This document shows positions 10,685 to 21,142 of a stretch of DNA of 64,000 nucleotides, piece after piece. The stretch is from Nothophaeocryptopus gaeumannii (lineage: Eukaryota > Ascomycota > Dothideomycetes > Mycosphaerellales > Mycosphaerellaceae), in the NCBI GenBank assembly GCA_031771865.1, contig JASISA010000003.1, positions 310,001 to 374,000 on the forward strand. The letters are read 5' to 3'. The notes below the pieces were generated by a model. It did not search any database. It was not told the origin of the DNA and saw only the letters and a list, made by a program, of their open reading frames with translations. Both the position numbers and the translations under genes were made by a program. The first letter of the stretch is position 1, and the number at the start of each line of letters is the position of its first letter.

Positions 10685-11369
10685 GTTGTTCGTGGGTATC
10701 TGCGAGTGCTTTGCTTCATTAAGTTCGGTCAGGTTGGTGTCACCGTGACAGCAGTTGCTGTTGTTGCAAAGTAGTTTGTCGTTGGCGAGCAGCTGAGTTC
10801 AAATAGGGCGGATCATGCATGTGACGGCGCCGATTGAATCATGTGGTGAAAGAGGTGCTGGAGTGAGGTTGAGATGAAGTTGATTGATCTAAGCAGTGAA
10901 GCGAAAGCATAGGCCTGTGATATGCTCGCACGTAACTGTGTCGAAAGTGAATGAGCCACGTAGAAGATACAACGATACTGATGAGGGATGTGAACAAGAT
11001 CCTTGCCGCGCATCAATAACTTGTTGTCGCCGAGGAATATGGAGGAAGAACGACGCCGGAAGGCGGCTGAAGAGAAAAACAATGCATCGCGCTCTTTTGA
11101 TACAACATAGCTATCACATGACACAGAAAGTACGCAATACTCAATAGAGGAAAGATGTATATCCGTCCTTTGACCATATCGCGCCTTTCGCTCCTGAACC
11201 CGTGCGGATCAAACCCATCTCAGGCACACGCATGTCGCTCGCTCACTGTACAACCCATGAAAATGCATGTTTTCTTTGCCTGCTGGCTTGCCACTGTCGG
11301 CTGGCTGTTCGTCGCTCCTCGAGCTCTCTATAGCCTGTGGGTCTTCCGTTCCTCAAGGGCGCGGTCGAT
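10685..11369. other. Intergenic, no gene seen
   Basis: This stretch lies between the start of the F-box-like gene and the stop codon of the PDH E2 gene. Only short unsupported frames are present. It should hold the F-box-like promoter and the E2 3' UTR. Confidence 0.5.
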
Positions 11370-13058
11370 CTACAGTAGCAGCTCGAGTGGGTTCTCAATG
11401 ACCTTCTTCAGCTCCTTCATGAACTCTCCACCAACGGCGCCATCGACGACTTTGTGGTCAAAGGATCCAGTAAGAACGATTTGCTCCTCGAATTCAAAGC
11501 TCTCGATTCCATCCTCAAGCTCCTTGGGCACTGCGACCTTCTTTACGGCGCCAACGGCAAGGATGGTAGCTTGAGGTGGGTTAATGACGGCGGTAAATCG
11601 GTCAATCGCGTCATTCATGCCCATGTTGGAGATGGTGATAGTTCCGCCCTGGTACTCTTCTGGCTTGAGCTTTCCATCGCGTGCACGCTTGCCAAGATCC
11701 TTGATCTGGGAAGAGACGGCTTCAAGACCAGTGCCAGTGACGTTCTTGACGATAGGAGTCATAAGACCGACTGGGGTGGCGACGGCAACAGAAACATCGA
11801 CGGTGTTGTGCTGTCGGATGACGACCTTGCCGGACTCCTCACGCCATGAGCTGTTGGCAGCTGGGACCTTGCGAGCGGCGTGCGCGAGAGCCTTGACGAG
11901 GAGGTCGTTGACCGAAAGCTTGTACTTGCCATCGGAGGAGGCGTTCAGTGCTTGACGGAGCTTGAGCAGCTTGCCGACAGAGACAGTCGATGCGACAAAG
12001 TAGTGAGGGTTCTGGTTCATAGACTCTGTCAGGCGCTTGGCGATGGTCTTGCGCATGCTGGTGGGCTCGATATCCTCGTAGGATGGAGCAGCACCAACAC
12101 CGGCGACTGCTGGGGCGGAGGAAGTGGCAGCTGGTTTGGCATTCTCGACATCCTTGCGAGTGATTCTGCCACCTGGTCCGCTGCCCTTGATGGTAGAAAG
12201 AGCAACACCCTTCTCAAGAGCGAGCTTGGCGATAGCCGGGCCAACGATTGGGTCGCGCTCAATGACGGCCTGTAATCTTTCGCCAGAGGATTCGGATTCT
12301 TGCGCCGTGGGAGCCTCGGATTCCTTTGGAGCTGGTGGAGCAGTTCCGGAGCCAGAGTTTGGTGGTTCGGAGGCCTCTGCAGCTTCCTGGCCGCCCTCTT
12401 TCTTGCTCTCAGACGCAGCTTTCTCACCACCGGCATCCTCGATCGAGAAGTCGGCGAAAGCCTCAACATCACCAGCGTCCTCCACCATAACGGCGATAGG
12501 CTGTCCTCACTGTCAGTGTACTCCATCCTCTCACACGAGCTCTCCCGATATACTCACGTTGCCAACTGCGACATCCTTCTCGCCCGAGTCCTTCAAGACC
12601 TTGGCCAGCACACCCTCCTCTTGAAACTCAAAGTCCATCTGTGCCTTGTCGGTCTCAATCTCTACCAGCACATCACCCGGAGCCAGGCTGTCACCGGCCT
12701 TCTTCTGCCATGTTCCGATGTTTCCAGCTGTCATTGTCGGCGAAAGCGCAGGCATCGAGATGACGGTATGCGAGGGGTAAGCTGTAACCTATGTGTTAGA
12801 GCTTCATCCATTGCGATTGGACCCATTGTAGGGTGTCCGGGTCTGTATCGTACATTTGGAGGCATAGTATCGGGCAAGGGCTGAGAGGGCGGGTGTCCTG
12901 CCTCTGTAGCCATTGTATCAGCACTCATCGCGATGTCTTCGAAACACCCAATTGTGGGATGCAACATACTGAACAGCATTCCGTGTATTCAACTGTGTCC
13001 ATGCGCTCCTCGTCGCGACTCCCCTGGAGGCTCTGCAAAGCACGGAAGCGGCTGACAT
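11370..13058 (-). CDS. LAT1: Pyruvate dehydrogenase E2 (dihydrolipoamide acetyltransferase)
   Basis: Four exons: 12970-13058, 12854-12903, 12558-12781 and 11370-12500, with introns of 66, 72 and 57 nt, giving 497 aa. The enzyme moves the acetyl group from E1 to CoA via lipoyl-lysine in the mitochondrial matrix. A basic, Arg-rich leader (residues 1-45) ending ALARYYASK is a mitochondrial presequence. The lipoyl domain starts HTVISMPALSPTM and has VEIETDKAQMDFEF, with lipoylated Lys92. A Pro/Ala/Glu linker follows, then the E3-binding domain at about 207-240 (VGPAIAKLALEKG...GPGGRITRKDV). The catalytic domain ends with FDHKVVDGAVGGEF, where His470 and Asp474 form the HxxxDG active site. The domain order and the C-terminal PLELLL are standard. 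The VGN/PIAVMVED junction confirms the third intron. The gene is divergent from SEC7. Confidence 0.95.
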
Positions 13059-13688
13059 TGTTTCTTGATGACCCTGGATCGGATTGGACGGCGGAGAATG
13101 TAGCAGGCAGGCAGCTGATGACAAAACCAACTCCGCGCTCAGAAGGCCAAGAATGCCGGACTGCAAGAAGAAGGCGCGGATGAAGGAAGGAAGGACCTGG
13201 AGGGGGTGGTGGTGAGGGACTGAGTGGCAGTGGCAGTGGCAGGTCGAAGTGCGGACAGTGAGGATTGTGAGCGTTGTTGAGCTGCTTCTTCCGCAGCTAT
13301 TTTCGTCGGAAGCTCTTTCCCTCAATGTCCGATCTCTTTCGGCCCGTCTCGAGAATCCCGCGTTGAGTTGCACGATCCACGGCAGGATCAGACTGCTCAA
13401 TCAATACCCCCATCAACCATCGTCAATAATTTGAAGGGTTCATCAGGCCCGATCGTGTGGCTCGCGTGGGCGCGGAAGTCAGAAGTCAGTCAGGGTCGGC
13501 GCTAGTTCACAAAGAGACAGCACGCTTGAGAGCCGTCCACCTGTCGTCAATCATCTCACAAGGCCTCCACCACGGCCTCCATTGATCGGAGTTGTGCTGG
13601 GATACTCGACATGTATCAGGCATAGAATGCTCGGTCACAGCCATATCTGCTCTTACACCCGCACACACTAGGCCTACCAAGTGCTGGG
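13059..13688. promoter_or_regulatory. Divergent promoter region, LAT1 / SEC7
   Basis: About 630 bp between two divergent start codons. It includes a short GGCAGT repeat around 13225-13242 (three units). No factor-binding site is claimed. Open frames here are short and overlap the leaders. Confidence 0.45.
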
Positions 13689-16600
13689 ATGGCCGACGAG
13701 GAATCGCATGCTCCATCTTCCCCGGAGCTGCCTGCACGCGAAGATGAAGTAACCGCAACCACCACCGTCGCCAAGGTGGACGACGGGCGCTATATGGACG
13801 ATGAGGTCGCGCCACATCCAGAAGTAATTGAGCAGAACGGCGACGCGATTGCCCAGAGTACGAGCGCATCTCAGGAGGCTGGGGAATACACAGTCCCGGA
13901 CACACGGGCGGATATACCGCAACCTGTTGACAATGGCGAATCACGAGAGGATGTGTTTACGGCACCACCTACACAACCCAGCGTCGAGTCTGCCCCCGAG
14001 AGCGTGGCATCGCCGCCTCCGAGAACTTCGACGCCCGATACGCCGAACGCTAGATCTGCAGGCACCCGCCAGAGGACCGATTCGCAATCCACTACTGCCA
14101 CGAGTGCTACACGTTCATCAGCTCGCTCAACTCGCACGAGCATGGTATTTGTGGTCAGTGCGCTCGAGAGTATCGCCGCTTCCAAAGATGCTCGCAAGCG
14201 GAAGCCGCTACTGGATTCCACCCAGAGAGCATTGTCGGCGATACGGAGCGCACAAGGAGATGCATCTCATATAGATCCCGAAGTGCTGTTTGAGCCGTTG
14301 AATTTGGCGACTGAGGCCGCGACAGTCGCGGTCGTGACAACAGCCTTAGACTGCATTGGCAAGTTGATCAGCTACTCATACTTTTCAACTCCTGTGCTAG
14401 AGAGCGAGACACCTGAGGCCAGTCCGAAGCCGCCTCTTATCGAACGAGCGATCGATACGATATGCGAGTCTTTTCAGGGAGAGGCAACGCCAAATGAGGT
14501 GCAAATGCAGATCATCAAGAGCTTGTTGGCAGCGATCCTGAACGACAAAATTGTCGTGCACGGTGCGGGTTTGCTGAAAGCTGTGCGTCAGACATACAAC
14601 ATCTTCTTGTTGAGCAAAAGTAGCGCCAACCAGCAGATCGCGCAAGGGACCCTGATGCAAATGATCGGTACAGTCTTCGAGCGAGTCAAGGTCCGCCTGG
14701 CAAACAAGGTTTTTCGAGCTGGAAAAGTCAACGGCAACGAAGCAGCTTCCGACGTCTCATCTCTTGTTGGTGGAGATGAGACCCCCTCGGTGCAAGAAGT
14801 TCAGACACCAGATGAGAAACCCGACGAGCCGAGAATGACATTGCAAACTTTTGAGACGCGCAAGTCATTCGACGATACCCGAATTAACGACTCTGCGCCA
14901 ACCACTGTGAGCAAAGCGAGGAAAGAAAAGCGACCTGCGAGGTCGGGTTCTGGAGCCGAAGTCCCTTCGATTACGGTTCAAGGAGCGGGCAGTGAAGCTC
15001 TGACCGAAGACGAGGAAGAAGATGAGATCTACGTCAAAGACGCGTTCCTGGTTTTCCGAGCCATGTGCAAACTCTCCACCAAGGCGCTTCGTAATGAAGA
15101 TCAGGTTGACTTGAAATCACAAGGCATGCGCTCGAAGCTTCTGAGCCTACATGTCATCCACACAGTGTTATTCAACCACAGCATTGTCTTCACTCCTCCC
15201 TTCTCGACCATTCGCAGCTCCTCGAACGGCGAGCCGACCGGCTTCACACAAGCCATCAAGCAGTACCTCTGTCTGAGTTTGAGCAGAAATGGAGCAAGCA
15301 GCATTCAGAAAGTGTTCGAAGTATCGGCCGAGATATTTTCACTCATGCTTAAGCACCTGCGGTCATCTCTGAAGCGAGAACTGGAAGTGTTCTTGAAGGA
15401 AATCTACATCACTATCCTGGACAAGCGTAATGCTCCAACATGGCAGAGGAGCTACATCATCCAGCATGTTTTCGGCGGCATTGGGTCTGATCCTCGCGCG
15501 TTGGTGGAAATTTACCTCAATTACGATTGCGATCGACAAGCATTAGACAACATGTATCAACGGATGATTGAGCATGTAAGTCGAATAGCGAGCCAGCCAG
15601 TGGCAGTCAATGCAATGCAACAGCAAGCGTATCAAAGGGCTACATCAGAGCAGCACGGCAGCGCGCATGACTGGCGCGAACGCGGCACGATGCCCCCAAG
15701 CCTGACGACGGCAAGTATGGGCTCATCACATACTCACGACCCGGACTATCCGGCCGAGTATGCAATGAAATTGCAAAGCTTGGAGGCACTGGTCGGCACA
15801 CTCCGAAGTATGGTCAACTGGGGCCAGCAAACACCTTCAGAAATCGCGGCGAGCACGCTGGCTGACGTAGATTCGCGATTCTCTCTGGATGATCAACGGG
15901 AGAGTCTAGACACAAGAGGCGATCTTGGACCGAGCGGATCCTCCATTGATGGTGTGCCTCCCACACCAAGTCTTGCAGATACACCAGTTGCGGAAGACGA
16001 TCCAGCTGAGCTTGAGAAGATTAAACAGAGGAAGACAGCACTCAACAATGCTATCCGAGCATTCAATTTCAAACCCAAGCGCGGTATCAAGTTACTCATC
16101 TCCGATGGCTTCATTCCTTCATCAGATCCGACAGGCATCGCGCGCTTCTTCGTCAACAATGAACGCGTGAACAAGAAGTCGCTTGGGGAGTTTCTCGGCG
16201 AGGGCGACGAAGAGAACATCAAGATTATGCATGCCTTTGTCGATTCAATGGACTTCACAAAGACTCGATTCGTCGATGCCCTGCGAAGATTTCTGCAATC
16301 TTTCCGCCTGCCTGGTGAAGCGCAGAAAATCGACCGCCTCATGTTGAAGTTCGCAGAGCGATACACCACCGGAAACCCTAATGCATTTGCGAATGCAGAT
16401 ACAGCGTACGTCTTGGCGTACAGTGTCATCATGTTGAACACGGATCAACACTCTGCTCAAGTCAAGAAGCGGATGACCATCGAAGACTTCATCAAGAACA
16501 ATCGTGGCATCAATGATAGCGCTGATTTGCCGGATGAGTACCTGCAGGGCATTTTCGATGAAATTGCTCACAATGAGATTGTCCTGGATACGGAGCGGGA

Positions 16601-19600
16601 GGCGGCTGCCAACCTGGGTCAGCTTCCCCAACAGCCGACCGGCTTGGTGGGCACACTTGCCAATGTTGGACGTGACTTGCAAAGAGAAGCATATGCGCAG
16701 GCAAGCGAGGAAATGAGCAACCGAACGGAGCAGCTGTTCAAAAACTTGCTACGATCGCAGAAGAGAGCCGGTGGCGCTGCTGCACTTGCGAGTGGAAAGG
16801 GAAAATTCCTCGTGGCGAGCTCGCACAAGCACGTCGGACCAATGTTCGAGGTGACATGGATGAGCTTCCTGACAGCGCTTTCCGGAGCAGCTCAGGAATC
16901 ACAAAACCAAGAGACCATCAGGCTTTGCATGGAAGGGCAGAAGCTGGCTATTCGGATAGCATGCCTTTTTGACTTGGAAGATCCTCGTCAAGCGTTTGTC
17001 TCCAGCTTGGCCCGAAGTACCAACCTGTACAATTTGTCCGAGATGAAGGCCAAGAATCTTGAGGCACTGAAAGCACTGCTCGAGATCGCGTACACAGAAG
17101 GCAATCGTCTGAAGTCGAGCTGGAGAGAAATTCTCACCTGCATATCACAGCTCGATCGCTTTCAGCTAATCTCATCTGGTGTCGAAGAAGGTGCGATCCC
17201 TGATGTTATGCGAGCACAGACGCCGCAGAGTCCTCAGGTCAACGGCGCTGGACGCAAGAGTGTACAAATTAATAGACGGCCGACGACACGATCGAATGCT
17301 AGTGGCCAATATCAGACTGAGATCGCCGAAGAGACCAAGAACGCCGACATGATCCGTGTTGTCGATCGTATCTTTACGAACACGGCCAACATGTCTGGTG
17401 AAGCTATCGTTGAGTTCGTGAAGGCTCTAGCACAGGTCAGCTGGCAGGAGATTCAATCTTCTGGCCTGTCGGACTCGCCACGAACGTATAGTCTGCAAAA
17501 GCTTGTCGAGATCTCTGGCTACAATATGCTTCGTGTGAGATTCGAGTGGACCAACATCTGGCAAGTACTAGGCCAACACTTCATTGAGGTCGGCTGTCAC
17601 AACAACACACATGTTGTCTTCTTCGCGCTCAACAGCTTGCGACAACTGAGTATGCGATTTATGGAAATTGAGGAGCTGCCTGGGTTTAAGTTCCAGAAGG
17701 ACTTCCTCAAGCCATTCGAGCTCATTCTCAGCAACGCGTCCCAAGTCGCCGTCAAGGATATGGTTCTTAGATGTTTGATACAAATGATACAAGCACGAGG
17801 CGATGCGATCCGATCTGGCTGGCGAACAATGTTTGGAGTGTTCACAGTGGCTGCCAAGGAGCCGTATGAGAGCATCGTGAATTTGGCCTTCGACAATGTC
17901 ACGCAGGTCTACAACGACCGGTTTGGTGTGGTGGTATCGCAAGGCGCGTTCGCCGATCTTGTTGTCTGTCTGACAGAGTTCAGCAAGAACATGAAATTTC
18001 AGAAAAAGAGCTTGCAGGCTATCGAGACGTTGAAGTCATCAGTGCCGAAGATGTTGCGTACACCAGAATGTCCGCTTTCGCAGAAGGCACCTGGTCACAA
18101 GGATGCTCCTCAGGCGGAGAACATCCCGAAACAGCCCATTCGCCAGACGCAAGAAGAGCAGTATTGGTTCCCTGTGCTGTTCGCCTTCCACGACGTGCTC
18201 ATGACTGGAGAAGATTTGGAAGTTCGATCAAGAGCCTTGAATTACCTCTTCGATACGTTGACCAAGTATGGTGGCGACTTCCCACGAGACTTCTGGGACA
18301 CATTGTGGCGACAGCTACTCTACCCGATCTTCATGGTCCTCAAAGATCGTAAGGCGATCAGTCATGAGGCTGCTAATCATGAGGAATTGTCAGTGTGGCT
18401 GTCAACGACGCTGATTCAAGCCCTACGCAACATGATAACTCTTTTTACCCACTTCTTCGACAGCTTGGAGTACATGCTAGACCGCTTCTTGGACTTGCTT
18501 GCGCTTTGTATCTGCCAAGAAAACGACACTCTTGCGAGGATCGGGAGCAACTGTCTCCAGCAGCTCATATTGCAGAACGTCAAGAAGTTCACGCCTGGCC
18601 ATTGGGACAAGATCGTCGGCGCATTCATCGACCTCTTCGCAAGGACCGAAGCCAAAGAGCTTTTCTCGGCTGCGACGTCTTCGTCATACTCCAAGGACAG
18701 CTCTTACGCAAATGGTGCGCCCGAGACTCCCAGGACCGCTGCCCATATGGACGACAGCACCTCTATTGCTTCGGCCAACGCCCTCAAGATCAATGGCATC
18801 CCCGACGACGACGAGATGACAATGAACGGTAATCGTCCAAATAACTTGCGCACTCAGACCTCCAACTCTCTTTCTCTGTCTTCCGATCACGAGCGCAGCC
18901 CCAGTCCTGCCACGGCTTCACGCCAAGCCTCCGATCTCGAGGACTTCAGTAATACGACACCCCAACAACAAGCTCCCATTGTTGTCACGGCAGCCCGAAG
19001 ACGCTACTTCAACCAGATCATCACCAAATGTGTGCTTCAGCTTCTCATGATCGAGACTGTCTCAGAGCTCTTCAACAACGACGCCGTCTACGAATCCATT
19101 CCCTCGCATCTCCTGCTCCGCCTCATGGTGCTCCTCAAGAAGAGCTACCACTTCGCGAAGCGCTTCAACGAAGATCGGGAACTGCGAACACGACTCTTCA
19201 GGGAAGGTTTCATGAAGCAGCCTCCAAATTTGCTCAAGCAGGAGTCTGGATCGGCTAGCGTCTATGTCCAGATTCTCTTGCGCATGAATGCAGATACGTC
19301 AGATGAGAGAGCTGCGAGCAGGCCTGAGACGGAGGCTGCGCTGATTCCGCTTTGCTCGGATATCATCGCTTCATATATTAGTCTAGACGAGGAGACCCAG
19401 CAACGTAATATTGTCACCTGGAGACCCGTCGTCGTTGACGTACTTGAGGGGTACAATCACTTCCCGGACGAGCTTTTCGCGAAGTTTGTCGATGTCTTTG
19501 CTCCTCTTGCTGTTGGCTTGATGGGTCGGGAAATGGGCGGTGAGCTCCAAAGGGCTGTTCAGAGACTATGGCAGAGAGTCTGCGAGGTCAGACTTGGCTT

Positions 19601-19724
19601 GGAGATGCCTGAGGGACTGCAAACCGTGGCTGAGACACCGACGAGCCCGGGCATGAGCCGCGAGAGGAATGTCTTTGGGGCGAGGAGGGGAAGTAGAGCT
19701 AGTTTGGGAACGGTGCATCGGTAG
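13689..19724 (+). CDS. SEC7: ARF guanine-nucleotide exchange factor Sec7 (BIG family)
   Basis: Single-exon 2011-aa protein, the length expected for fungal Sec7. It activates Arf1 at the trans-Golgi by GDP/GTP exchange, driving coat recruitment. The first ~150 residues are disordered (Ser/Thr/Pro/Glu-rich). The DCB region follows (about 155-260), then the HUS region with VKDAFLVFRAMCKLS and the HUS-box-like YLNYDCDRQALDNMY at about 610-630. The catalytic Sec7 domain lies at about 780-970. It contains SLGEFLGEGDEENIKIMHAF, whose Glu after FLG is the glutamic finger that displaces nucleotide. It also has FRLPGEAQKIDRLM and AYVLAYSVIMLNTDQHS. HDS repeats fill the C-terminal ~1000 residues (VRFEWTNIWQVLGQHFIEVG...). 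A low-complexity insert is at about 1650-1760. The lack of any intron in 6 kb is notable next to intron-rich neighbours. Confidence 0.97.
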   Translation: MADEESHAPSSPELPAREDEVTATTTVAKVDDGRYMDDEVAPHPEVIEQNGDAIAQSTSASQEAGEYTVPDTRADIPQPVDNGESREDVFTAPPTQPSVESAPESVASPPPRTSTPDTPNARSAGTRQRTDSQSTTATSATRSSARSTRTSMVFVVSALESIAASKDARKRKPLLDSTQRALSAIRSAQGDASHIDPEVLFEPLNLATEAATVAVVTTALDCIGKLISYSYFSTPVLESETPEASPKPPLIERAIDTICESFQGEATPNEVQMQIIKSLLAAILNDKIVVHGAGLLKAVRQTYNIFLLSKSSANQQIAQGTLMQMIGTVFERVKVRLANKVFRAGKVNGNEAASDVSSLVGGDETPSVQEVQTPDEKPDEPRMTLQTFETRKSFDDTRINDSAPTTVSKARKEKRPARSGSGAEVPSITVQGAGSEALTEDEEEDEIYVKDAFLVFRAMCKLSTKALRNEDQVDLKSQGMRSKLLSLHVIHTVLFNHSIVFTPPFSTIRSSSNGEPTGFTQAIKQYLCLSLSRNGASSIQKVFEVSAEIFSLMLKHLRSSLKRELEVFLKEIYITILDKRNAPTWQRSYIIQHVFGGIGSDPRALVEIYLNYDCDRQALDNMYQRMIEHVSRIASQPVAVNAMQQQAYQRATSEQHGSAHDWRERGTMPPSLTTASMGSSHTHDPDYPAEYAMKLQSLEALVGTLRSMVNWGQQTPSEIAASTLADVDSRFSLDDQRESLDTRGDLGPSGSSIDGVPPTPSLADTPVAEDDPAELEKIKQRKTALNNAIRAFNFKPKRGIKLLISDGFIPSSDPTGIARFFVNNERVNKKSLGEFLGEGDEENIKIMHAFVDSMDFTKTRFVDALRRFLQSFRLPGEAQKIDRLMLKFAERYTTGNPNAFANADTAYVLAYSVIMLNTDQHSAQVKKRMTIEDFIKNNRGINDSADLPDEYLQGIFDEIAHNEIVLDTEREAAANLGQLPQQPTGLVGTLANVGRDLQREAYAQASEEMSNRTEQLFKNLLRSQKRAGGAAALASGKGKFLVASSHKHVGPMFEVTWMSFLTALSGAAQESQNQETIRLCMEGQKLAIRIACLFDLEDPRQAFVSSLARSTNLYNLSEMKAKNLEALKALLEIAYTEGNRLKSSWREILTCISQLDRFQLISSGVEEGAIPDVMRAQTPQSPQVNGAGRKSVQINRRPTTRSNASGQYQTEIAEETKNADMIRVVDRIFTNTANMSGEAIVEFVKALAQVSWQEIQSSGLSDSPRTYSLQKLVEISGYNMLRVRFEWTNIWQVLGQHFIEVGCHNNTHVVFFALNSLRQLSMRFMEIEELPGFKFQKDFLKPFELILSNASQVAVKDMVLRCLIQMIQARGDAIRSGWRTMFGVFTVAAKEPYESIVNLAFDNVTQVYNDRFGVVVSQGAFADLVVCLTEFSKNMKFQKKSLQAIETLKSSVPKMLRTPECPLSQKAPGHKDAPQAENIPKQPIRQTQEEQYWFPVLFAFHDVLMTGEDLEVRSRALNYLFDTLTKYGGDFPRDFWDTLWRQLLYPIFMVLKDRKAISHEAANHEELSVWLSTTLIQALRNMITLFTHFFDSLEYMLDRFLDLLALCICQENDTLARIGSNCLQQLILQNVKKFTPGHWDKIVGAFIDLFARTEAKELFSAATSSSYSKDSSYANGAPETPRTAAHMDDSTSIASANALKINGIPDDDEMTMNGNRPNNLRTQTSNSLSLSSDHERSPSPATASRQASDLEDFSNTTPQQQAPIVVTAARRRYFNQIITKCVLQLLMIETVSELFNNDAVYESIPSHLLLRLMVLLKKSYHFAKRFNEDRELRTRLFREGFMKQPPNLLKQESGSASVYVQILLRMNADTSDERAASRPETEAALIPLCSDIIASYISLDEETQQRNIVTWRPVVVDVLEGYNHFPDELFAKFVDVFAPLAVGLMGREMGGELQRAVQRLWQRVCEVRLGLEMPEGLQTVAETPTSPGMSRERNVFGARRGSRASLGTVHR

Positions 19725-21142
19725 GACAGTGTCATCGGTCTCACCGGAATGGGTGCCGGAGAAAGGCGCTTGTGAGCGTTGAAAGCCTCAAGAAAAGTGC
19801 ATGAGTTTTCGACTTGCGAAGAATTGGAGAACCTTGGCATCAAAAAGTATGTGGGATATTGCATTCCTACTATGGAAGGGATAAGAGGGAAATATACCCG
19901 AATCAGACGATATTGCATTCTGTTCACGTAGAACTTGTATCAAATTAGTTGAGAAGAGCCATCCTTCCAGGAGACTAGGATGAAACCCAAGCCGCAATGG
20001 AACGAGACTACCGGACAACATACAGCGCCTACGCGCTCTCGACGCGCATTTTCACAAAAGATTAGTCCACATTTCTCCGACCCGACTTTCTGACTGGAGT
20101 CTCTGAAGCACGCGGCTGTATGCGTGGCGGCTAGTCTCTGAACGGAGAGATTCTACCGTCGATGCCGGGCTAACGCCAAGTGTGCCTAACACTCCCAGAA
20201 AACCGCTCCAAGGGCCGCTATTTCGGCGTCGACTGCGCTGTCCAAGCCGCCACTCTCGCAGATGGTTCTGCAAGTCTAGCTCGGACAGCAGAATCGTACT
20301 GAGCTGACTTTTGTGGATAGCCACACTATGATCCTGGGCTGTTCCCAAGCAGGTCGCTTGCGATTCCGATATTCAGTTATTGGAAGCTCAATACAGTCTC
20401 CGGGATCCTGGTACATCTCTTTGGTATCCCAAAATGCCACCAATCATCCTGATGACTGCCTCCTATTATGCCAAACCCTTCCCATCTATGGCCAATATCG
20501 AAGTCAACCCGAAGAGTCAAAGTCGCCCTGAAGAACAGCAAGCTGCGTGTCGTACTCTGTCTGGAGTAGTTGCTGAGTAGACAGCGCGCTCGCGGCGGAG
20601 GAAAGATGTTGGGCCTGGATTGGGACGGAAGTTCAGGACGATGATATTCTTGTTCACGGCTGCTTCAGATGTCGTCCGTTCACTGTCCTAGCTCTGCTAC
20701 TCGACTACATACTTAATACTCTCAGAAGTGTCGACTGAACCCGACCACGAGAGACTATTTACTATTTGACTGCCTGTCAGAAGTCAAGCTCAAGTCTCTT
20801 TCTTGAAGTTGAGTGTACTTTCTAAGTGCGACTGTTGCAAACAATCGCATGAGATATATTCAGCCACTGGGAAAACATTAAACCGAGTCTCATACGCCAA
20901 TTGGGACGGAAGGCCTGGTTGAGTGCAGTGTCGATACGTTAGTAGCTTATTCTGCGAATAGACGAAGGCTGGGCGCAGACTTCCAAGAGAACCAACATCC
21001 TTCAGAATCTGTACACTAATGCACCTCCAAGAACAAACGGAGGCCAGAAGCCAGAGCCATAAAGTTGAATACATTACTCTCCAAACCTCCATCCCATCGC
21101 ACTTTTGCATCTCCCATCCCACCAACTTCAAGTCTTACTCCT
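19725..21142. other. Convergent intergenic region, no gene seen
   Basis: About 1.4 kb between the stop codons of two convergent genes (SEC7 and the eIF5B gene). It has only short frames without protein character. It is unusually long for a tail-to-tail region in this window, so a non-coding transcript or relic is possible, but I see no recognisable feature. Confidence 0.5.
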